From Alphaproteobacteria bacterium (GTDB lineage Bacteria; Pseudomonadota; Alphaproteobacteria; Micropepsales; Micropepsaceae), in NCBI GenBank assembly GCA_019245415.1, contig JAFARO010000007.1:124001-188000 (forward strand): a stretch of 64,000 nt of DNA, read 5' to 3'. A model generated the notes under the pieces. That model was not told where the DNA came from. It saw only the letters and a list, made by a program, of their open reading frames with translations, and did not search any database. Shown one piece after another: positions 49,586-59,166 of this stretch (position 1 is the first letter of the stretch; every line of letters starts with the position of its first letter). The translations under genes were made by a program, and so were the position numbers.

Positions 49586-50530
49586 ATGGCGCCGCTCGCC
49601 CGCATCACCGAAGTTGCCTTCACCAAGAACGAGGGGCGGTTCCTGCTCGAATGGATCGCCTATCACCGCCTGATCGGGGTGCGCGACTTTCTGATCTACA
49701 CCAATGACTGTGACGACGAGTCGCCCGCGCTGCTGGAACGGCTCGAGGAGCTGGGCCTTGTGGCGCATCGGATCAATCCGACCGAGCCCGGCAAGATCAT
49801 CCAGAAGACCGCGCTCGACGATGCCCTGCACCACCCTCTCGTCACCGGCGCCGATTGGGTGCTGCAGATCGATCCCGACGAGTTCCTCTGCATCAAGACG
49901 GGCGCGGGCCGGCTCGACGACCTGATCGCGACGGCGCCCGGCGCCGACATCATCGCGGTGCAGATGCGCTTCTTCGGCGACAGCGGCCGCGCCAAGCTGG
50001 ACGACGGGTTGGTGACCGAACAGCTCACCCGCGCGTCGAGAAAAGACTTCGCCCCGAACGGCATCGTCAAGAGCCTGGCGCGCAACGTCGCGGCGTTCGA
50101 CAAGATCACCGCCAATCACATGCCCGGCATGCCGGAGAGCGCGCGCGTTCGCATCTTCAACGGCGGCGGCGCCGAAGTGCCCGCGCCCGCGAGCGGCAGC
50201 CAGCGCTTCCGCGTCATGCCCGAGGCCTCGCGCAGCATGAAGTTCGCGCAGCTCAATCACTACGCCGTGCGCACCTTCGCCGATTACCGCGCCAAGAAAT
50301 ATCGCGGCACCGCCGCCGACAACGACAAGAAGCTGACGCTTGCCTATTGGAACCAGCGCAACCGCAACGAGGTCGAGGACCTCGCCATCGCGCCGCACAT
50401 CCCGGCGGTGAAGGCGCTGATGGCGCAATGGCTCGCCGATCCCGTGCTCGCCGCCCGCAACCGGCGCTGCTTCGAGGCCTATGCGGAGATCGTGACGAAG
50501 GCCGAAGGCCTGCTGGCGCTTCCGAAGTAA
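49586..50530 (+). CDS. Glycosyltransferase family 2 (Glyco_tranf_2_4 type)
   Basis: A 314-residue soluble protein with a GT-A-like start: TEVAFTKNEGRFLLEWIAYHRL, FLIYTNDCDDESPALL and VLQIDPDEFL (DxD-like). This matches the short GT2 subgroup PF13704, often found with cell-surface polysaccharide genes. It has no membrane helix. It is convergent with sqdB, with 11 bases between stops. The donor and acceptor are unknown. Confidence 0.8.
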   Translation: MAPLARITEVAFTKNEGRFLLEWIAYHRLIGVRDFLIYTNDCDDESPALLERLEELGLVAHRINPTEPGKIIQKTALDDALHHPLVTGADWVLQIDPDEFLCIKTGAGRLDDLIATAPGADIIAVQMRFFGDSGRAKLDDGLVTEQLTRASRKDFAPNGIVKSLARNVAAFDKITANHMPGMPESARVRIFNGGGAEVPAPASGSQRFRVMPEASRSMKFAQLNHYAVRTFADYRAKKYRGTAADNDKKLTLAYWNQRNRNEVEDLAIAPHIPAVKALMAQWLADPVLAARNRRCFEAYAEIVTKAEGLLALPK

Positions 50531-50541
50531 GGCGCGTCCCT

Positions 50542-51726
50542 CTACGGATGCTGCCGCTCGGCGATCTCGCGATTCCACCAGGAGACGCACGGGATCTTCG
50601 ACCGATCGCAGCGGGGCGCATATTTGCGCGCCACCGCTGCGATCTCGGCCAGCAACCCCTCTTCGAGGGTAATGGGCTTCAGGCCCATGCCGATGAAGCC
50701 GGGAGTTGCGACCTGAAGATCGTTCTCGGCCGCCTCGTTGCGCGGGTTGGGAAGCTGCGCGATCCGGACGCCGGTGAGCCGCGCCACGATCGCCGCAAGG
50801 TCCCGCACGCGGCGGGTCTCGGTCATCTGGTTCAGGATCTTCACCCGCTCGCCTTTGGCCGGCGGCTTCTCCAGCGCCAGCTCGATGCAGCGCACCGTGT
50901 CCTGCAGATTGATGAAGGCGCGCGTCTGCCCGCCCGTGCCGTGCACCGTGAGCGGATAGCCCAACGCCGCCTGCATCAGGAAACGGTTCAGCACCGTGCC
51001 GTAATCGCCGTCATAGTCGAAGCGGTCGATCAGCCTGTCGTCCAGCCGCGTCTCCTCGGTCTCGGTCCCCCAGACGATGCCCTGGTGCAGGTCGGTGATC
51101 CGTACACGGTCGTTCTTGTTGTAGAAGAAGAAGAACAGCTGATCCTGCGTCTTGGTCATGTGATAGATCGAGCCCGGATTGGCGGGATAGAGGATCTCCT
51201 GCGTGCTCTGGCCAGCGGGCGTATCGACCCTGATCGTCAGATAGCCTTCCGGGATCGCCATCCCCGCCACGCCATAGCCGTAGACGCCCATGGTGCCGAG
51301 ATGGACGAGATGGATGTCGAGCCCCGTCTCCACGATCGCCGCCAGCACGTCATTGGTGGCGTTCAGATTGTTGTCGACGGTATAGCGCTTGTGCTGGGCG
51401 CTCTTCATCGAATAGGGCGCGGCGCGCTGCTCGGCGAAATGGACGATGGCGTCGGGGCGGAAATCGCCCAGCAGCGCGAGCAGCGCCGCAAAGTCCTTGC
51501 CGATGGTGATGTCGTGAAAGGCGATGTGGCGTCCGGCGACCTGCTTCCAGGCGGCCAGCCGTTCACTCATCGCGGCGATCGGCGTCAGGGACTGGACGCC
51601 GAGCTCGTCATCGATCCGCCGGCGCGACAGATTGTCGACGATGACGATCTCATGCCCCCGGCGCGACAGGTGCAGCGCCGTCGGCCAGCCGCAAAATCCG
51701 TCCCCCCCGAGCACGATGATCTTCAC
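50542..51726 (-). CDS. sqdB: UDP-sulfoquinovose synthase
   Basis: Forms UDP-sulfoquinovose from UDP-glucose and sulfite for the sulfolipid SQDG. A 394-residue SDR-type enzyme with the N-terminal VKIIVLGGDGFCGWPTALHL, VDNLSRR, FAEQRAAPYSM, HLGTMGVYG, the catalytic Tyr-x3-Lys (YHMTK) and NLQDTVRCIELA, all as in SQD1/SqdB. The start is GTG at 51726 with GGAAGG five bases upstream. A sulfolipid acyl- or glycosyltransferase (SqdA/SqdD/SqdX) is not adjacent. Confidence 0.9.
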   Translation of the reverse strand: MKIIVLGGDGFCGWPTALHLSRRGHEIVIVDNLSRRRIDDELGVQSLTPIAAMSERLAAWKQVAGRHIAFHDITIGKDFAALLALLGDFRPDAIVHFAEQRAAPYSMKSAQHKRYTVDNNLNATNDVLAAIVETGLDIHLVHLGTMGVYGYGVAGMAIPEGYLTIRVDTPAGQSTQEILYPANPGSIYHMTKTQDQLFFFFYNKNDRVRITDLHQGIVWGTETEETRLDDRLIDRFDYDGDYGTVLNRFLMQAALGYPLTVHGTGGQTRAFINLQDTVRCIELALEKPPAKGERVKILNQMTETRRVRDLAAIVARLTGVRIAQLPNPRNEAAENDLQVATPGFIGMGLKPITLEEGLLAEIAAVARKYAPRCDRSKIPCVSWWNREIAERQHP

Positions 51727-51810
51727 GGCGCGCCTTCCTTTTCCCGCCGCCCGCTTGTCGCCTTCAGGGCGCGATCGCGCAAGCCGTCCCCAGTGGCGCA
51801 AAAGCGCCGT

Positions 51811-51838
51811 TTGACAGCGCAAAGTCCATGACTATAGT
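51811..51838 (+). promoter_or_regulatory. Housekeeping sigma promoter of rpsD
   Basis: TTGACA at 51811-51816 and TATAGT at 51833-51838 with 16-base spacing are nearly ideal -35 and -10 elements. They precede rpsD by about 65 bases. Confidence 0.8.
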
Positions 51839-51901
51839 GCCCGACCTTCCGCGGGCGGCTGTGCCGAATCCGAGGATTTCCGCCATTTTTTCGGACTTCG
51901 C

Positions 51902-52519
51902 ATGACCAAACGCGCCTCCGCCAAATACAAGCTCGACCGCCGCATGGGTGAAAGCGTGTGGGGCCGGCCCAAGAGCCCGGTCAACAAGCGCTCCTACGGA
52001 CCCGGCCAGCACGGCCAGCGCCGCGCCAAGAAGCTTTCCGACTACGGCACCCAGCTTCAGGCCAAGCAGAAGCTCAAGGGCTATTACGGCAACATCACCG
52101 AGCGGCAGTTCCGCAAATATTATCACGAGGCCTCGCGCCGCCCGGGCGACACCGGCGAGAACATGATCGGCCTGCTCGAAAGCCGGCTGGACGCGCTCGT
52201 CTATCGCGCCAAGTTCGCGCCCACCCCCTTTGCCGCGCGCCAGCTGGTCAGCCATGGCCACGTCAAGGTCAACGGCCGGCGCGTGACCATCGCCAGCTTC
52301 CAGGTGAAGGAAGGCGCCAGCGTCGAGCTTTCGCCCAAGGCCCGCGACATGGCGCTGGTGCTGGAAGCCGCCAAGAGCGCCGAGCGCGATACGCCCGATT
52401 ACGTCGACGCCGATCACAGCAAGATGACGGCCAAGCTGCTGCGGGTGCCCAAGCTCTCCGACGTGCCCTATGCCACGCAGATGCAGCCGCATCTGATCGT
52501 CGAGTTCTATTCGCGCTGA
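51902..52519 (+). CDS. rpsD: 30S ribosomal protein S4
   Basis: A primary rRNA-binding protein of the small subunit. The 205-residue length fits. [46 protein letters not shown] and the S4 RNA-binding domain ([33 protein letters not shown]) are conserved. There are no Cys residues, so it is the zinc-free form. A strong promoter lies upstream. S4 commonly represses its own operon; no site for that was identified here. Confidence 0.98.
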   Translation: MTKRASAKYKLDRRMGESVWGRPKSPVNKRSYGPGQHGQRRAKKLSDYGTQLQAKQKLKGYYGNITERQFRKYYHEASRRPGDTGENMIGLLESRLDALVYRAKFAPTPFAARQLVSHGHVKVNGRRVTIASFQVKEGASVELSPKARDMALVLEAAKSAERDTPDYVDADHSKMTAKLLRVPKLSDVPYATQMQPHLIVEFYSR

Positions 52520-52526
52520 CGCACGC

Positions 52527-53861
52527 TCAGCGGCCGGCGCGGTAAGCGCTTGGATACGCCGAGCCGTAAAGGTACCCGTTCGGGCCGATGATCACCCCGG
52601 TTTGCGGTCCCGCACCATCGACGCAATCGGTCAGCGCGCAGAAATCGTGCAGCACCGTGAAGCCCGAGCCGTCAAATCGATAGAGAATTCCGGGCCCCTC
52701 CGCGTTGGGACCCGAATTCGTCCCGCCGGCCTGCGTCGTGCCGAAGATGCGCCCGCGCCCGTCGATCGCGACACGGCCCAAGGGCGACGCGCCGTCGGTG
52801 CAGTTGTCCTGTCCGCAAAATGCATGCAACACGGTTTCGACGGAACTCGCGCCGGCCGGAACGATCTTGTACAGCACGCCGCAAGTCTGGCCCTGGAGTG
52901 CGCTGCTCTGGCATTCCAGTCCGCCCCAGATCGTCGTGCCATAGATATTGCCCTGGGCATCGAGCGCAACCGGCCCAAAGGGCAATGCTCCGTCCGCACA
53001 TAGCGGGGGCCCGCTCGAGCAGAAGCTGTGCAGAACGGTCTCGCTCCAGGTATCGCCCGCACCGGGGCTGACTTCGAACACCGCGCCGTAATTGGCGGCG
53101 CCGCCGCTCTCCACGGTCCCGAAAATGTTGCCCGAGCCATCGAGCCAGGGCGTCGTATTCGGAATTGCGCCATCGGTGCAGGCATTACCGCCCTGCTGGC
53201 AGAACCCATAGAGCAAGGCGCCGGTCCAGGGCGTGCCCGGGGTGAACTGGACGACGCCTCCGGCGAAACCGGGGGCATCGGTCGAGCCCGAAACGACACC
53301 GTAGAGCGGGGAAGCACCGTCCCATGCCAGCCCGCCCGCGGCGCCAGCATAGGTCAAACCCGGCGCCGAGCCGCCGCCATTGGCGCAGACCGGATCTCCG
53401 GGCGCGCAAAAGTCGTACAGCGTAGTCAAGGTCCAGACCGTGCGATCGCCATTCGGGGAGAGCTCGAACAGCGTTCCGTTGCCATAGGCGCCCCCGATCG
53501 CGGTGGTGCCGTAGAGATTCCCCGATGTGTCGAGAATCAGCGGACTGTGCGGGTTCTCGCCCTGGGGACAATGGTTCTTCAGGCCGTGTTCGCAAAACGT
53601 GTAAAGCAGATGCAGATGTGGCCCGGGCGCGATCTCGAAGATGGTGCCGTGGCCATGATAGGCCCCGCGGTCGATGGTGGCGCCATAAATGTTGCCCGCG
53701 GCATCGGCCACGAGTTCTCCCGGGCCCTGTCCGAGTTTGCACCTGGTTTCAGGCGCGGTGCAGAAGGTCTGCAGAACCTTGAAGCTCGTCGCCCGTGCAG
53801 GCTGCAACGAAAAACTCAACAATACGGTCGAGGCCAAGATCGCAAGAGTTTGCCGTTTCAT
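52527..53861 (-). CDS. Exported GloVer-type tandem-repeat protein
   Basis: A 444-residue protein with a signal peptide (MKRQTLAILASTVLLSFSLQ, cleavage near ARA). It consists of about seven repeats of roughly 55 residues built around VLHSFC...DGA-P-G...D-GNIYGTT-GG...GT-FE/LYK. This matches the GloVer (TIGR03803-like) extracellular repeat. Each repeat has a Cys pair (FC...C). Such proteins are probably beta-propeller-like, secreted or surface-bound, with no known activity. It is convergent with rpsD, with 7 bases between stops. Confidence 0.8.
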   Translation of the reverse strand: MKRQTLAILASTVLLSFSLQPARATSFKVLQTFCTAPETRCKLGQGPGELVADAAGNIYGATIDRGAYHGHGTIFEIAPGPHLHLLYTFCEHGLKNHCPQGENPHSPLILDTSGNLYGTTAIGGAYGNGTLFELSPNGDRTVWTLTTLYDFCAPGDPVCANGGGSAPGLTYAGAAGGLAWDGASPLYGVVSGSTDAPGFAGGVVQFTPGTPWTGALLYGFCQQGGNACTDGAIPNTTPWLDGSGNIFGTVESGGAANYGAVFEVSPGAGDTWSETVLHSFCSSGPPLCADGALPFGPVALDAQGNIYGTTIWGGLECQSSALQGQTCGVLYKIVPAGASSVETVLHAFCGQDNCTDGASPLGRVAIDGRGRIFGTTQAGGTNSGPNAEGPGILYRFDGSGFTVLHDFCALTDCVDGAGPQTGVIIGPNGYLYGSAYPSAYRAGR

Positions 53862-53974
53862 GAGCAGACCTCCATGTCGCGACGCCATCCTAGCCGACTT
53901 CGGCAGCCGCCGCCGCTTCCCAGTAATGCTCTGCGGCATCTGGCGCATCGCCATCTTTGCGTTATGTTTGCGCC

Positions 53975-54607
53975 ATGACCTACATCCTCTACGGCGACAA
54001 GGGATCGGGCGCGTTCAGCGCAGAGGCGGTGCTCGCCGAAGCGGGCGCGCCCTACGAGTTCAAGCGCATTTCGCTGGAAAAGAACGAGCAGCGCGAACCC
54101 TCCTTCCTCGCCATCAATCCGAGCGGCAAGATGCCGGCGCTCAGGCTGCCCGAAGGCGGCATCGTCACCGAGTCGCTGGCGATCCTGTTGACCTTGGCCG
54201 ATCACTTCCCGAACGCGCGGCTGTTGCCGCCGCAGGCCGGCCCGGTACGCACCCAGGCCTATCGCTGGCTCGCATTCATGGCGTCGGAAATCTATCCGAT
54301 GGTCGAGATCTCCGACTATCCCGAGCGCTTCGTGGAGAAGGACCAGGCCAAGGCGCTGCGCGAGAAGGCGCGCGAACGCATCCGCGAGCGACTGCTCATC
54401 GTCGAGCGCATGGTGGCCGGGCCGTGGTTCCTGCCGACGGGGTTTTCCATTGTCGACATCTATGCGGCGATGTTCAGCCGCTGGCGTGGCTCGATCGGGT
54501 CGAAATGGCTCGAGGAAGGCCACATTCCCCATCTCGAAGCCCTGGCCTTGGAAGTCTCGCACCGCCCCGCCGTCGCGCCGGTCTGGCAGCGCCATTTTGG
54601 CGGCTGA
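53975..54607 (+). CDS. Glutathione S-transferase family protein
   Basis: A 210-residue GST. The N-terminal thioredoxin-fold domain has YILYGDKGSGAFSAEAVLAE, NPSGKMPALRLPEGGIVTES (glutathione-binding P and ES) and the C-terminal helical domain has FSIVDIYAAMF with the conserved Asp. The start at 53975 is the family start. It is divergent from the GloVer gene. The electrophile is unknown. Confidence 0.9.
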   Translation: MTYILYGDKGSGAFSAEAVLAEAGAPYEFKRISLEKNEQREPSFLAINPSGKMPALRLPEGGIVTESLAILLTLADHFPNARLLPPQAGPVRTQAYRWLAFMASEIYPMVEISDYPERFVEKDQAKALREKARERIRERLLIVERMVAGPWFLPTGFSIVDIYAAMFSRWRGSIGSKWLEEGHIPHLEALALEVSHRPAVAPVWQRHFGG

Positions 54608-54651
54608 TCGGGAATTGCCCTAGGCTCCCGCGCGGGCTTGGAGTTGAAGGC

Positions 54652-55827
54652 ATGGCTGTCAGCAGACGATTGTTGCTGGGCGGCGCCGGGGCCGCACTTC
54701 TGGGCGGGCTGGGCTATCGCGCCTGGGACCGGGGCGTCTTCCAGACGGCGCAAGGCCCCGCTTTCGAACCCTGGCAAGATTGGAAAGGCAATGCCGGCGA
54801 AGGGGCCGGGCGAAGTCTGCATGCCGCGATCCTGGCGGCCAATCCGCACGACACCCAGCCCTGGCTGTTCGAGGCGCATGGCGCCTCCATCGCGGTGATG
54901 GCCGACCGCGGCCGCAATCTCGGCGCCTTCGATCCCTTCCGGCGCGAGATGCATCTGGGCGTGGGCTGCGCCATCGAGAACCTGATGCGCGCCGCGTCGG
55001 TCTATGGCTACACGATCAATGCGGTGGTCAATGGCGGCCGCCTCGCGCCAACGCCGCCGGACAAGCCCGTGGCCGCGGCGCATCTTTGGCTCGATGCCGG
55101 TGAGGCGATGCGCGATCCGCTGTTCGAAGCGATCCCACACCGCCACACCAATCGCGGTCCCTATCTCGAACGACCCATCGCCGCAGCCGATTTGCAGAAG
55201 CTCGCGGGCCTGATCGACAGCGCGGAAGTGCGCGTCGTCTTCCTCAGCGATCCGAAGGCGCGCGCCGAGATGGCGAGCCTGATCGTCGAGGCGACGCAAC
55301 ACATCATCGACGATCCAGAAATGTCGCAGGCCTCCGCGCGCTGGATCCGCACCGGCAGGCGCGATGTCGAGCAGCACCGCGACGGCATCGTCATCGACAA
55401 CGCGGGACTGCCGATGTGGATGGCGGAAGGCGCCAAGCTGCTGCCCGACATCGATGCGCACACCGCCGACGGCCAATGGCTGAAGATGACGCGCGACGTG
55501 CAGACCTGCGTGCCGGTGCTCGGCATGATCCTGGTGCGCGACCGGCTGGAGATGGCGACGGCGATTGCCGCCGGCCGCGCCTGGCAGCGGCTACATCTGG
55601 CGGCGACGACGATGGGGCTGGCGGCGCAGCCGCTCAACCAGCCGGTCGAGATGGTCGACCGCAACCAGCAGCGCGGCCGCAACGACAGCTTCGGCGCGTC
55701 CCTGCAGCGGCTTGCCAAGCTGAATGCGTGGGAAGCGACCTTCGCCTTCCGGCTGGGGTATGGCGAACGCCCCGCGCTGCCTTCGCCGCGCCGCCCTTTG
55801 AGCGATGTGCTGATCGAGAGAGGCTAG
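54652..55827 (+). CDS. Tat-exported nitroreductase-like (Acg family) protein
   Basis: A 391-residue protein with a Tat-type signal (SRRLLLGGAGAALLGG at residues 4-19). The rest resembles Acg-type nitroreductase-fold proteins: SLHAAILAANPHDTQPWLFE, RHTNRGPYLERPI and WQRLHLAATTMGLAAQPLNQ, with FMN-binding pattern positions retained. Family members are made of two nitroreductase halves and some only store flavin. GAAGG precedes the ATG at 54652. Its stop overlaps grxD (CTAG, convergent). Confidence 0.8.
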   Translation: MAVSRRLLLGGAGAALLGGLGYRAWDRGVFQTAQGPAFEPWQDWKGNAGEGAGRSLHAAILAANPHDTQPWLFEAHGASIAVMADRGRNLGAFDPFRREMHLGVGCAIENLMRAASVYGYTINAVVNGGRLAPTPPDKPVAAAHLWLDAGEAMRDPLFEAIPHRHTNRGPYLERPIAAADLQKLAGLIDSAEVRVVFLSDPKARAEMASLIVEATQHIIDDPEMSQASARWIRTGRRDVEQHRDGIVIDNAGLPMWMAEGAKLLPDIDAHTADGQWLKMTRDVQTCVPVLGMILVRDRLEMATAIAAGRAWQRLHLAATTMGLAAQPLNQPVEMVDRNQQRGRNDSFGASLQRLAKLNAWEATFAFRLGYGERPALPSPRRPLSDVLIERG

Positions 55828-56159
55828 ACGCTTTCCAGCGCGATGCCCTTGGAGGCGAGGAAGGGGATGAGCTCCTCCGCCTCGTACATCTCGCGCACGA
55901 TGTCGCAGCCGCCGACGAACTCGCCCTTGACATAGAGCTGCGGGATCGTCGGCCAGTTCGAGAACTCCTTGATGCCGGAGCGGATCTCCGGGTCCTTGAG
56001 CACGTCGATGGCTTTGAACTTCACGCCGGTGTTGGAAAGGATCTGCACCACCGCCGCCGAGAAGCCGCATTGCGGGAACACGGGCGTGCCCTTCATGAAC
56101 AGCAGGACGTCGCTGGAGGAGACTTCGCTCTGGATGCGGTCGTGGGCGGGATTGGACAT
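55824..56159 (-). CDS. grxD: Monothiol glutaredoxin (Grx4/GrxD type)
   Basis: A 111-residue CGFS glutaredoxin with active Cys31 (PQCGFSA), KGTPVFP before it, WPTIPQLYVKGEFVGGCDI after it. It carries or delivers 2Fe-2S clusters with glutathione, often with a BolA partner. The bolA gene lies 289 bases upstream in the same direction, matching the known pair. The gap between them contains a family B repeat. Confidence 0.97.
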   Translation of the reverse strand: MSNPAHDRIQSEVSSSDVLLFMKGTPVFPQCGFSAAVVQILSNTGVKFKAIDVLKDPEIRSGIKEFSNWPTIPQLYVKGEFVGGCDIVREMYEAEELIPFLASKGIALESV

Positions 56160-56234
56160 CTTTTCCTCCGCTAAATCGGCGGTCTGGTGGCTAAGTTACC
56201 AAGTAATTCCACCTATGAGCATCGTCAAGCTCCG

Positions 56235-56371
56235 CTGTCATTCCCGGCTGAGCGAAGCGCCAGCTTCGCGAGGGGAAGGGAACCCAGGTGGAGAGCACTG
56301 TGCAAATCTGACCGCCTGGGTCCCCTTCCCTCGCATCGTCGCTTCCGCGCCGATGCTGGCCGGGGATGACA
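56235..56371. repeat. Long palindromic repeat, family B (second copy)
   Basis: CTGTCATTCCCGGC...GGCCGGGGATGACAAG encloses GGGAACCCAGGTGG and CCGCCTGGGTCCCC. It matches the plan of the element at 28265-28403 and fills the bolA-grxD gap. Confidence 0.7.
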
Positions 56372-56448
56372 AGCTGAGAATGCCAGAGCGATTTGTCCCG
56401 GCTGCGGAGCGCGAAACAGATGATATCTTGGATCGCGGCAAGGCATTT

Positions 56449-56682
56449 CTACTCTTTCGCGCTCGTCTGCAACGAAAGCGCATGCAGCACGCCGCCCATG
56501 CGGCCCTGGAGGGCGGCGTAAACCATTTGATGCTGCTGCACACGGGACTTGCCCTTGAACGCGGCGCTGCGGACGGAGGCGGCCCAATGGTCGTTGTCGT
56601 CGGCGAGCGCGGTCATTTCGACTTCGGCGTCGGGGAAGGCCTGCTTGATCAGGCGTTCGATTTCGGATGCGGGCATGGGCAT
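56449..56682 (-). CDS. bolA: BolA-family protein
   Basis: A 77-residue BolA-fold protein: MPMPASEIERLIKQAFPDAE, DDNDHWAASVRSAAFKGKSR and QHQMVYAALQGRMGGVLHAL. The conserved His (QHQM) ligates an iron-sulfur cluster shared with a CGFS glutaredoxin. It sits between purL and grxD, as in many Alphaproteobacteria. It is closest to the short BolA/IbaG forms. Confidence 0.93.
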   Translation of the reverse strand: MPMPASEIERLIKQAFPDAEVEMTALADDNDHWAASVRSAAFKGKSRVQQHQMVYAALQGRMGGVLHALSLQTSAKE

Positions 56683-56705
56683 GAGGACATTCTATCAACG
56701 ATCAA

Positions 56706-56803
56706 GCGCGCCGTCACCCTGAGGTGCTTCGCGCGCGTGCTTCGAGGGCCGCTGCGCGGCCACCTCAGCATGACGCGCGCGAAGCCTCGAAGGGCGGCGC
56801 GCC
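56706..56803. repeat. Palindromic intergenic repeat, family E
   Basis: CGTCACCCTGAGGTG and CACCTCAGCATGACG flank GGCCGCTGCGCGGCC. It is related to 24948-25063 and lies behind purL. Confidence 0.55.
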
Positions 56804-56804
56804 G

Positions 56805-59015
56805 TCAATTCACCGGCGGCACTTCTTCCTTCGCCATGTAGGCGGGGAACCAGCCTTCGTGCGCCGCGCGCAGGTCCGCGAGCGCGATCTCGCCGGCGCC
56901 GGCGATGCGCAAGGTCTTCGCCGCGTGCGTCTTGCCGACGATGGCATGGATGATGCCGGCGTCGCGCGCCTCCTGCTCGATGCGGTTCATCTCCTCGACC
57001 GGCGCGGCGATCGCATAGCGCGCCTGGTCCTCGCCGAAGAAGAAGGGAATCGCTTCGACCGTCGTGCCTGCGACGCCGGCTTCACAGCCGATATCGCCCG
57101 CCAGCGCCATCTCCGACAGCGCCACCAACAGCCCGCCATCCGAAAGATCGTGGCAGGTGTCGACGCGGCCCTGCTCGATCAGACGGCGGACGAATTCGCC
57201 ATGCGCCTTTTCCGCTGCGAGGTCGACAGGAGGCGCCGCGCCCTGCTCGCGGCCTTCGATCTCGCGCAGATAGATGGATTGGCCCAGATGCCCGCGCGTG
57301 TCGCCGATCAACATGATCGCCTCGCCTTCGCGCTTGAAGGCGATGGTCGCCATGCGGTGCACGTCGCCCATCAGGCCGACGGCGCCGATCGCTGGGGTAG
57401 GGAAGATGCCTTCGCCGTTGGTCTCGTTGTAGAGCGAGCAATTGCCGGAGATCACAGGGAAGTCGAGCGCGCGGCAGGCTTCGCCGATGCCGTCGATTGC
57501 CGCGACGATCTCGCCCATGATCTCGGGCTTCTGCGGATTGCCGAAATTGAGGTTGTCGGTGACGGCGAGCGGCTTGGCGCCGACGGCGCAGATGTTGCGC
57601 CAGGCTTCGGCGACGGCCTGCTTGGCGCCTTCCTTGGGATCGGCCTTGCAATAGCGCGGCGTCACATCGGTGGTGATGGCAAGGCCTTTGTTGGAGCCGT
57701 GCACGCGCACCACGGCGGCGTCGCCGCCCGGCTGCTGCACGGTATCGGTCATGACGGTGTAATCGTACTGCTCCCACACCCAGCGTCGCGAGCACATGTC
57801 GGGCGCACCGACGATGGTCTTGAGCGACGACAGCAGCGGCCGCTTCGCATCGTAGGCGGGATTGCCGGCCGGAGCCGGCCGCGCCGCATAGGGACGCTGA
57901 TAAACCGGCGCCTCGTCGGAGAGCGCGGTGATCGGCATGTCCGCGACCACCTGGCCCTTGTGCTTGACCACCAGCCGCTTGGTGTCGGTGGTGATGCCGA
58001 TGACGGCGAAGTCCAGTTCCCATTTGCGGAAGATCGCTTCGGCCTGCGCCTCGCGACCAGGCTTCAGGACCGCCAGCATGCGCTCCTGAGATTCGGAGAG
58101 CATCATCTCGTAAGCGGTCATGCCCTCTTCGCGCTGCGGCACGCGATCGAGGTTCAGTTCGATGCCGCTGCCGCCCTTGTCGCCCATCTCGGCGGACGAC
58201 GAGGTCAGCCCCGCCGCGCCCATGTCCTGGATGGCGATGATGGCGTCGGTCGCCATCAATTCGAGACAGGCTTCGAGAAGCAATTTCTCCGTGAACGGAT
58301 CGCCCACCTGGACGGTGGGGCGCTTCTCTTCCGAGGCGTCGTCGAATTCCGCCGAGGCCATGGTCGCGCCGTGGATGCCGTCGCGCCCCGTCTTGGAGCC
58401 GATATAGACGACCGGATTGCCGGCCCCCTTGGCGGCGGAGAGGAAGATTTTGTCCTGGTGCGCCAGCCCGACGCACATCGCGTTGACCAGGATGTTGCCG
58501 TTGTAGCAGCGGTGGAAATTGACCTCGCCGCCGACGGTGGGCACGCCCATGCAATTGCCGTAGCCGCCGATGCCGCGCACGACGCCGTCGACGAGATGGC
58601 GCGTCTTGGGATGGGAGGGCTCGCCGAAGCGCAGCGCGTTCATCATCGCGATGGGGCGCGCGCCCATGGTGAAGACGTCGCGCATGATGCCGCCGACGCC
58701 GGTGGCCGCGCCCTGATAGGGCTCGATGAAGCTCGGATGATTGTGCGATTCCATCTTGAAGATGGCCGCGTCGCCGTCGCCGATATCGATGACGCCGGCG
58801 TTCTCGCCGGGCCCTTGCAGCACCCAAGGCGCCTTGGTCGGCAGCCGGCGCAAATGGAAGCGCGTGGACTTATAGGAGCAGTGTTCGCTCCACATCACGC
58901 TGAAAATGCCGAGTTCCACGAGCGACGGCTCGCGGCCCATGAGCTCCAGGATGCGCCTGTACTCGGCTTCGCTGAGGCCGTGGTCTTTGACGAGAGCGGG
59001 GGTGATGGCGGTCAT
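56805..59015 (-). CDS. purL: Phosphoribosylformylglycinamidine synthase subunit PurL
   Basis: Converts FGAR to FGAM in purine synthesis with PurQ and PurS. A 736-residue small-form PurL, with [27 protein letters not shown] and [18 protein letters not shown] ([15 protein letters not shown]) motifs of the ATP and substrate sites. Because it is the small form it needs separate PurS and PurQ, both present upstream in the cluster. ATG 59015 fits family starts. A GTG at 59024 has better-placed AGGGA and may be used. A palindromic repeat lies between it and purQ. Confidence 0.96.
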   Translation of the reverse strand: MTAITPALVKDHGLSEAEYRRILELMGREPSLVELGIFSVMWSEHCSYKSTRFHLRRLPTKAPWVLQGPGENAGVIDIGDGDAAIFKMESHNHPSFIEPYQGAATGVGGIMRDVFTMGARPIAMMNALRFGEPSHPKTRHLVDGVVRGIGGYGNCMGVPTVGGEVNFHRCYNGNILVNAMCVGLAHQDKIFLSAAKGAGNPVVYIGSKTGRDGIHGATMASAEFDDASEEKRPTVQVGDPFTEKLLLEACLELMATDAIIAIQDMGAAGLTSSSAEMGDKGGSGIELNLDRVPQREEGMTAYEMMLSESQERMLAVLKPGREAQAEAIFRKWELDFAVIGITTDTKRLVVKHKGQVVADMPITALSDEAPVYQRPYAARPAPAGNPAYDAKRPLLSSLKTIVGAPDMCSRRWVWEQYDYTVMTDTVQQPGGDAAVVRVHGSNKGLAITTDVTPRYCKADPKEGAKQAVAEAWRNICAVGAKPLAVTDNLNFGNPQKPEIMGEIVAAIDGIGEACRALDFPVISGNCSLYNETNGEGIFPTPAIGAVGLMGDVHRMATIAFKREGEAIMLIGDTRGHLGQSIYLREIEGREQGAAPPVDLAAEKAHGEFVRRLIEQGRVDTCHDLSDGGLLVALSEMALAGDIGCEAGVAGTTVEAIPFFFGEDQARYAIAAPVEEMNRIEQEARDAGIIHAIVGKTHAAKTLRIAGAGEIALADLRAAHEGWFPAYMAKEEVPPVN

Positions 59016-59033
59016 GGAAAACACAATGACATT

Positions 59034-59152
59034 CCCTCTCCCCCGCGTATGTGGGGGAGAGGGCTAGGGTGAGGGGGCGGCGCCAGTCGAGCTCGCTGCA
59101 GCCGCCCCCTCACCCCGACCCTCTCCCCCGCTGCGCGGGGGCGAGGGAGCCT
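59034..59152. repeat. Palindromic intergenic repeat, family C
   Basis: CCCTCTCCCCCGC-GTAT-GTGGGGGAGAGGG and CCCTCTCCCCCGC-TGC-GCGGGGG are two hairpins. Between them GTGAGGGGGCGGC pairs with GCCGCCCCCTCAC. It fills the purQ-purL gap. Confidence 0.65.
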
Positions 59153-59166
59153 CGAGAAATTGAGGT

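Noticed and set aside
56724..59072. 782-codon plus-strand frame opposite purL
   Set aside because: Antisense shadow; purL on the minus strand has all family motifs.
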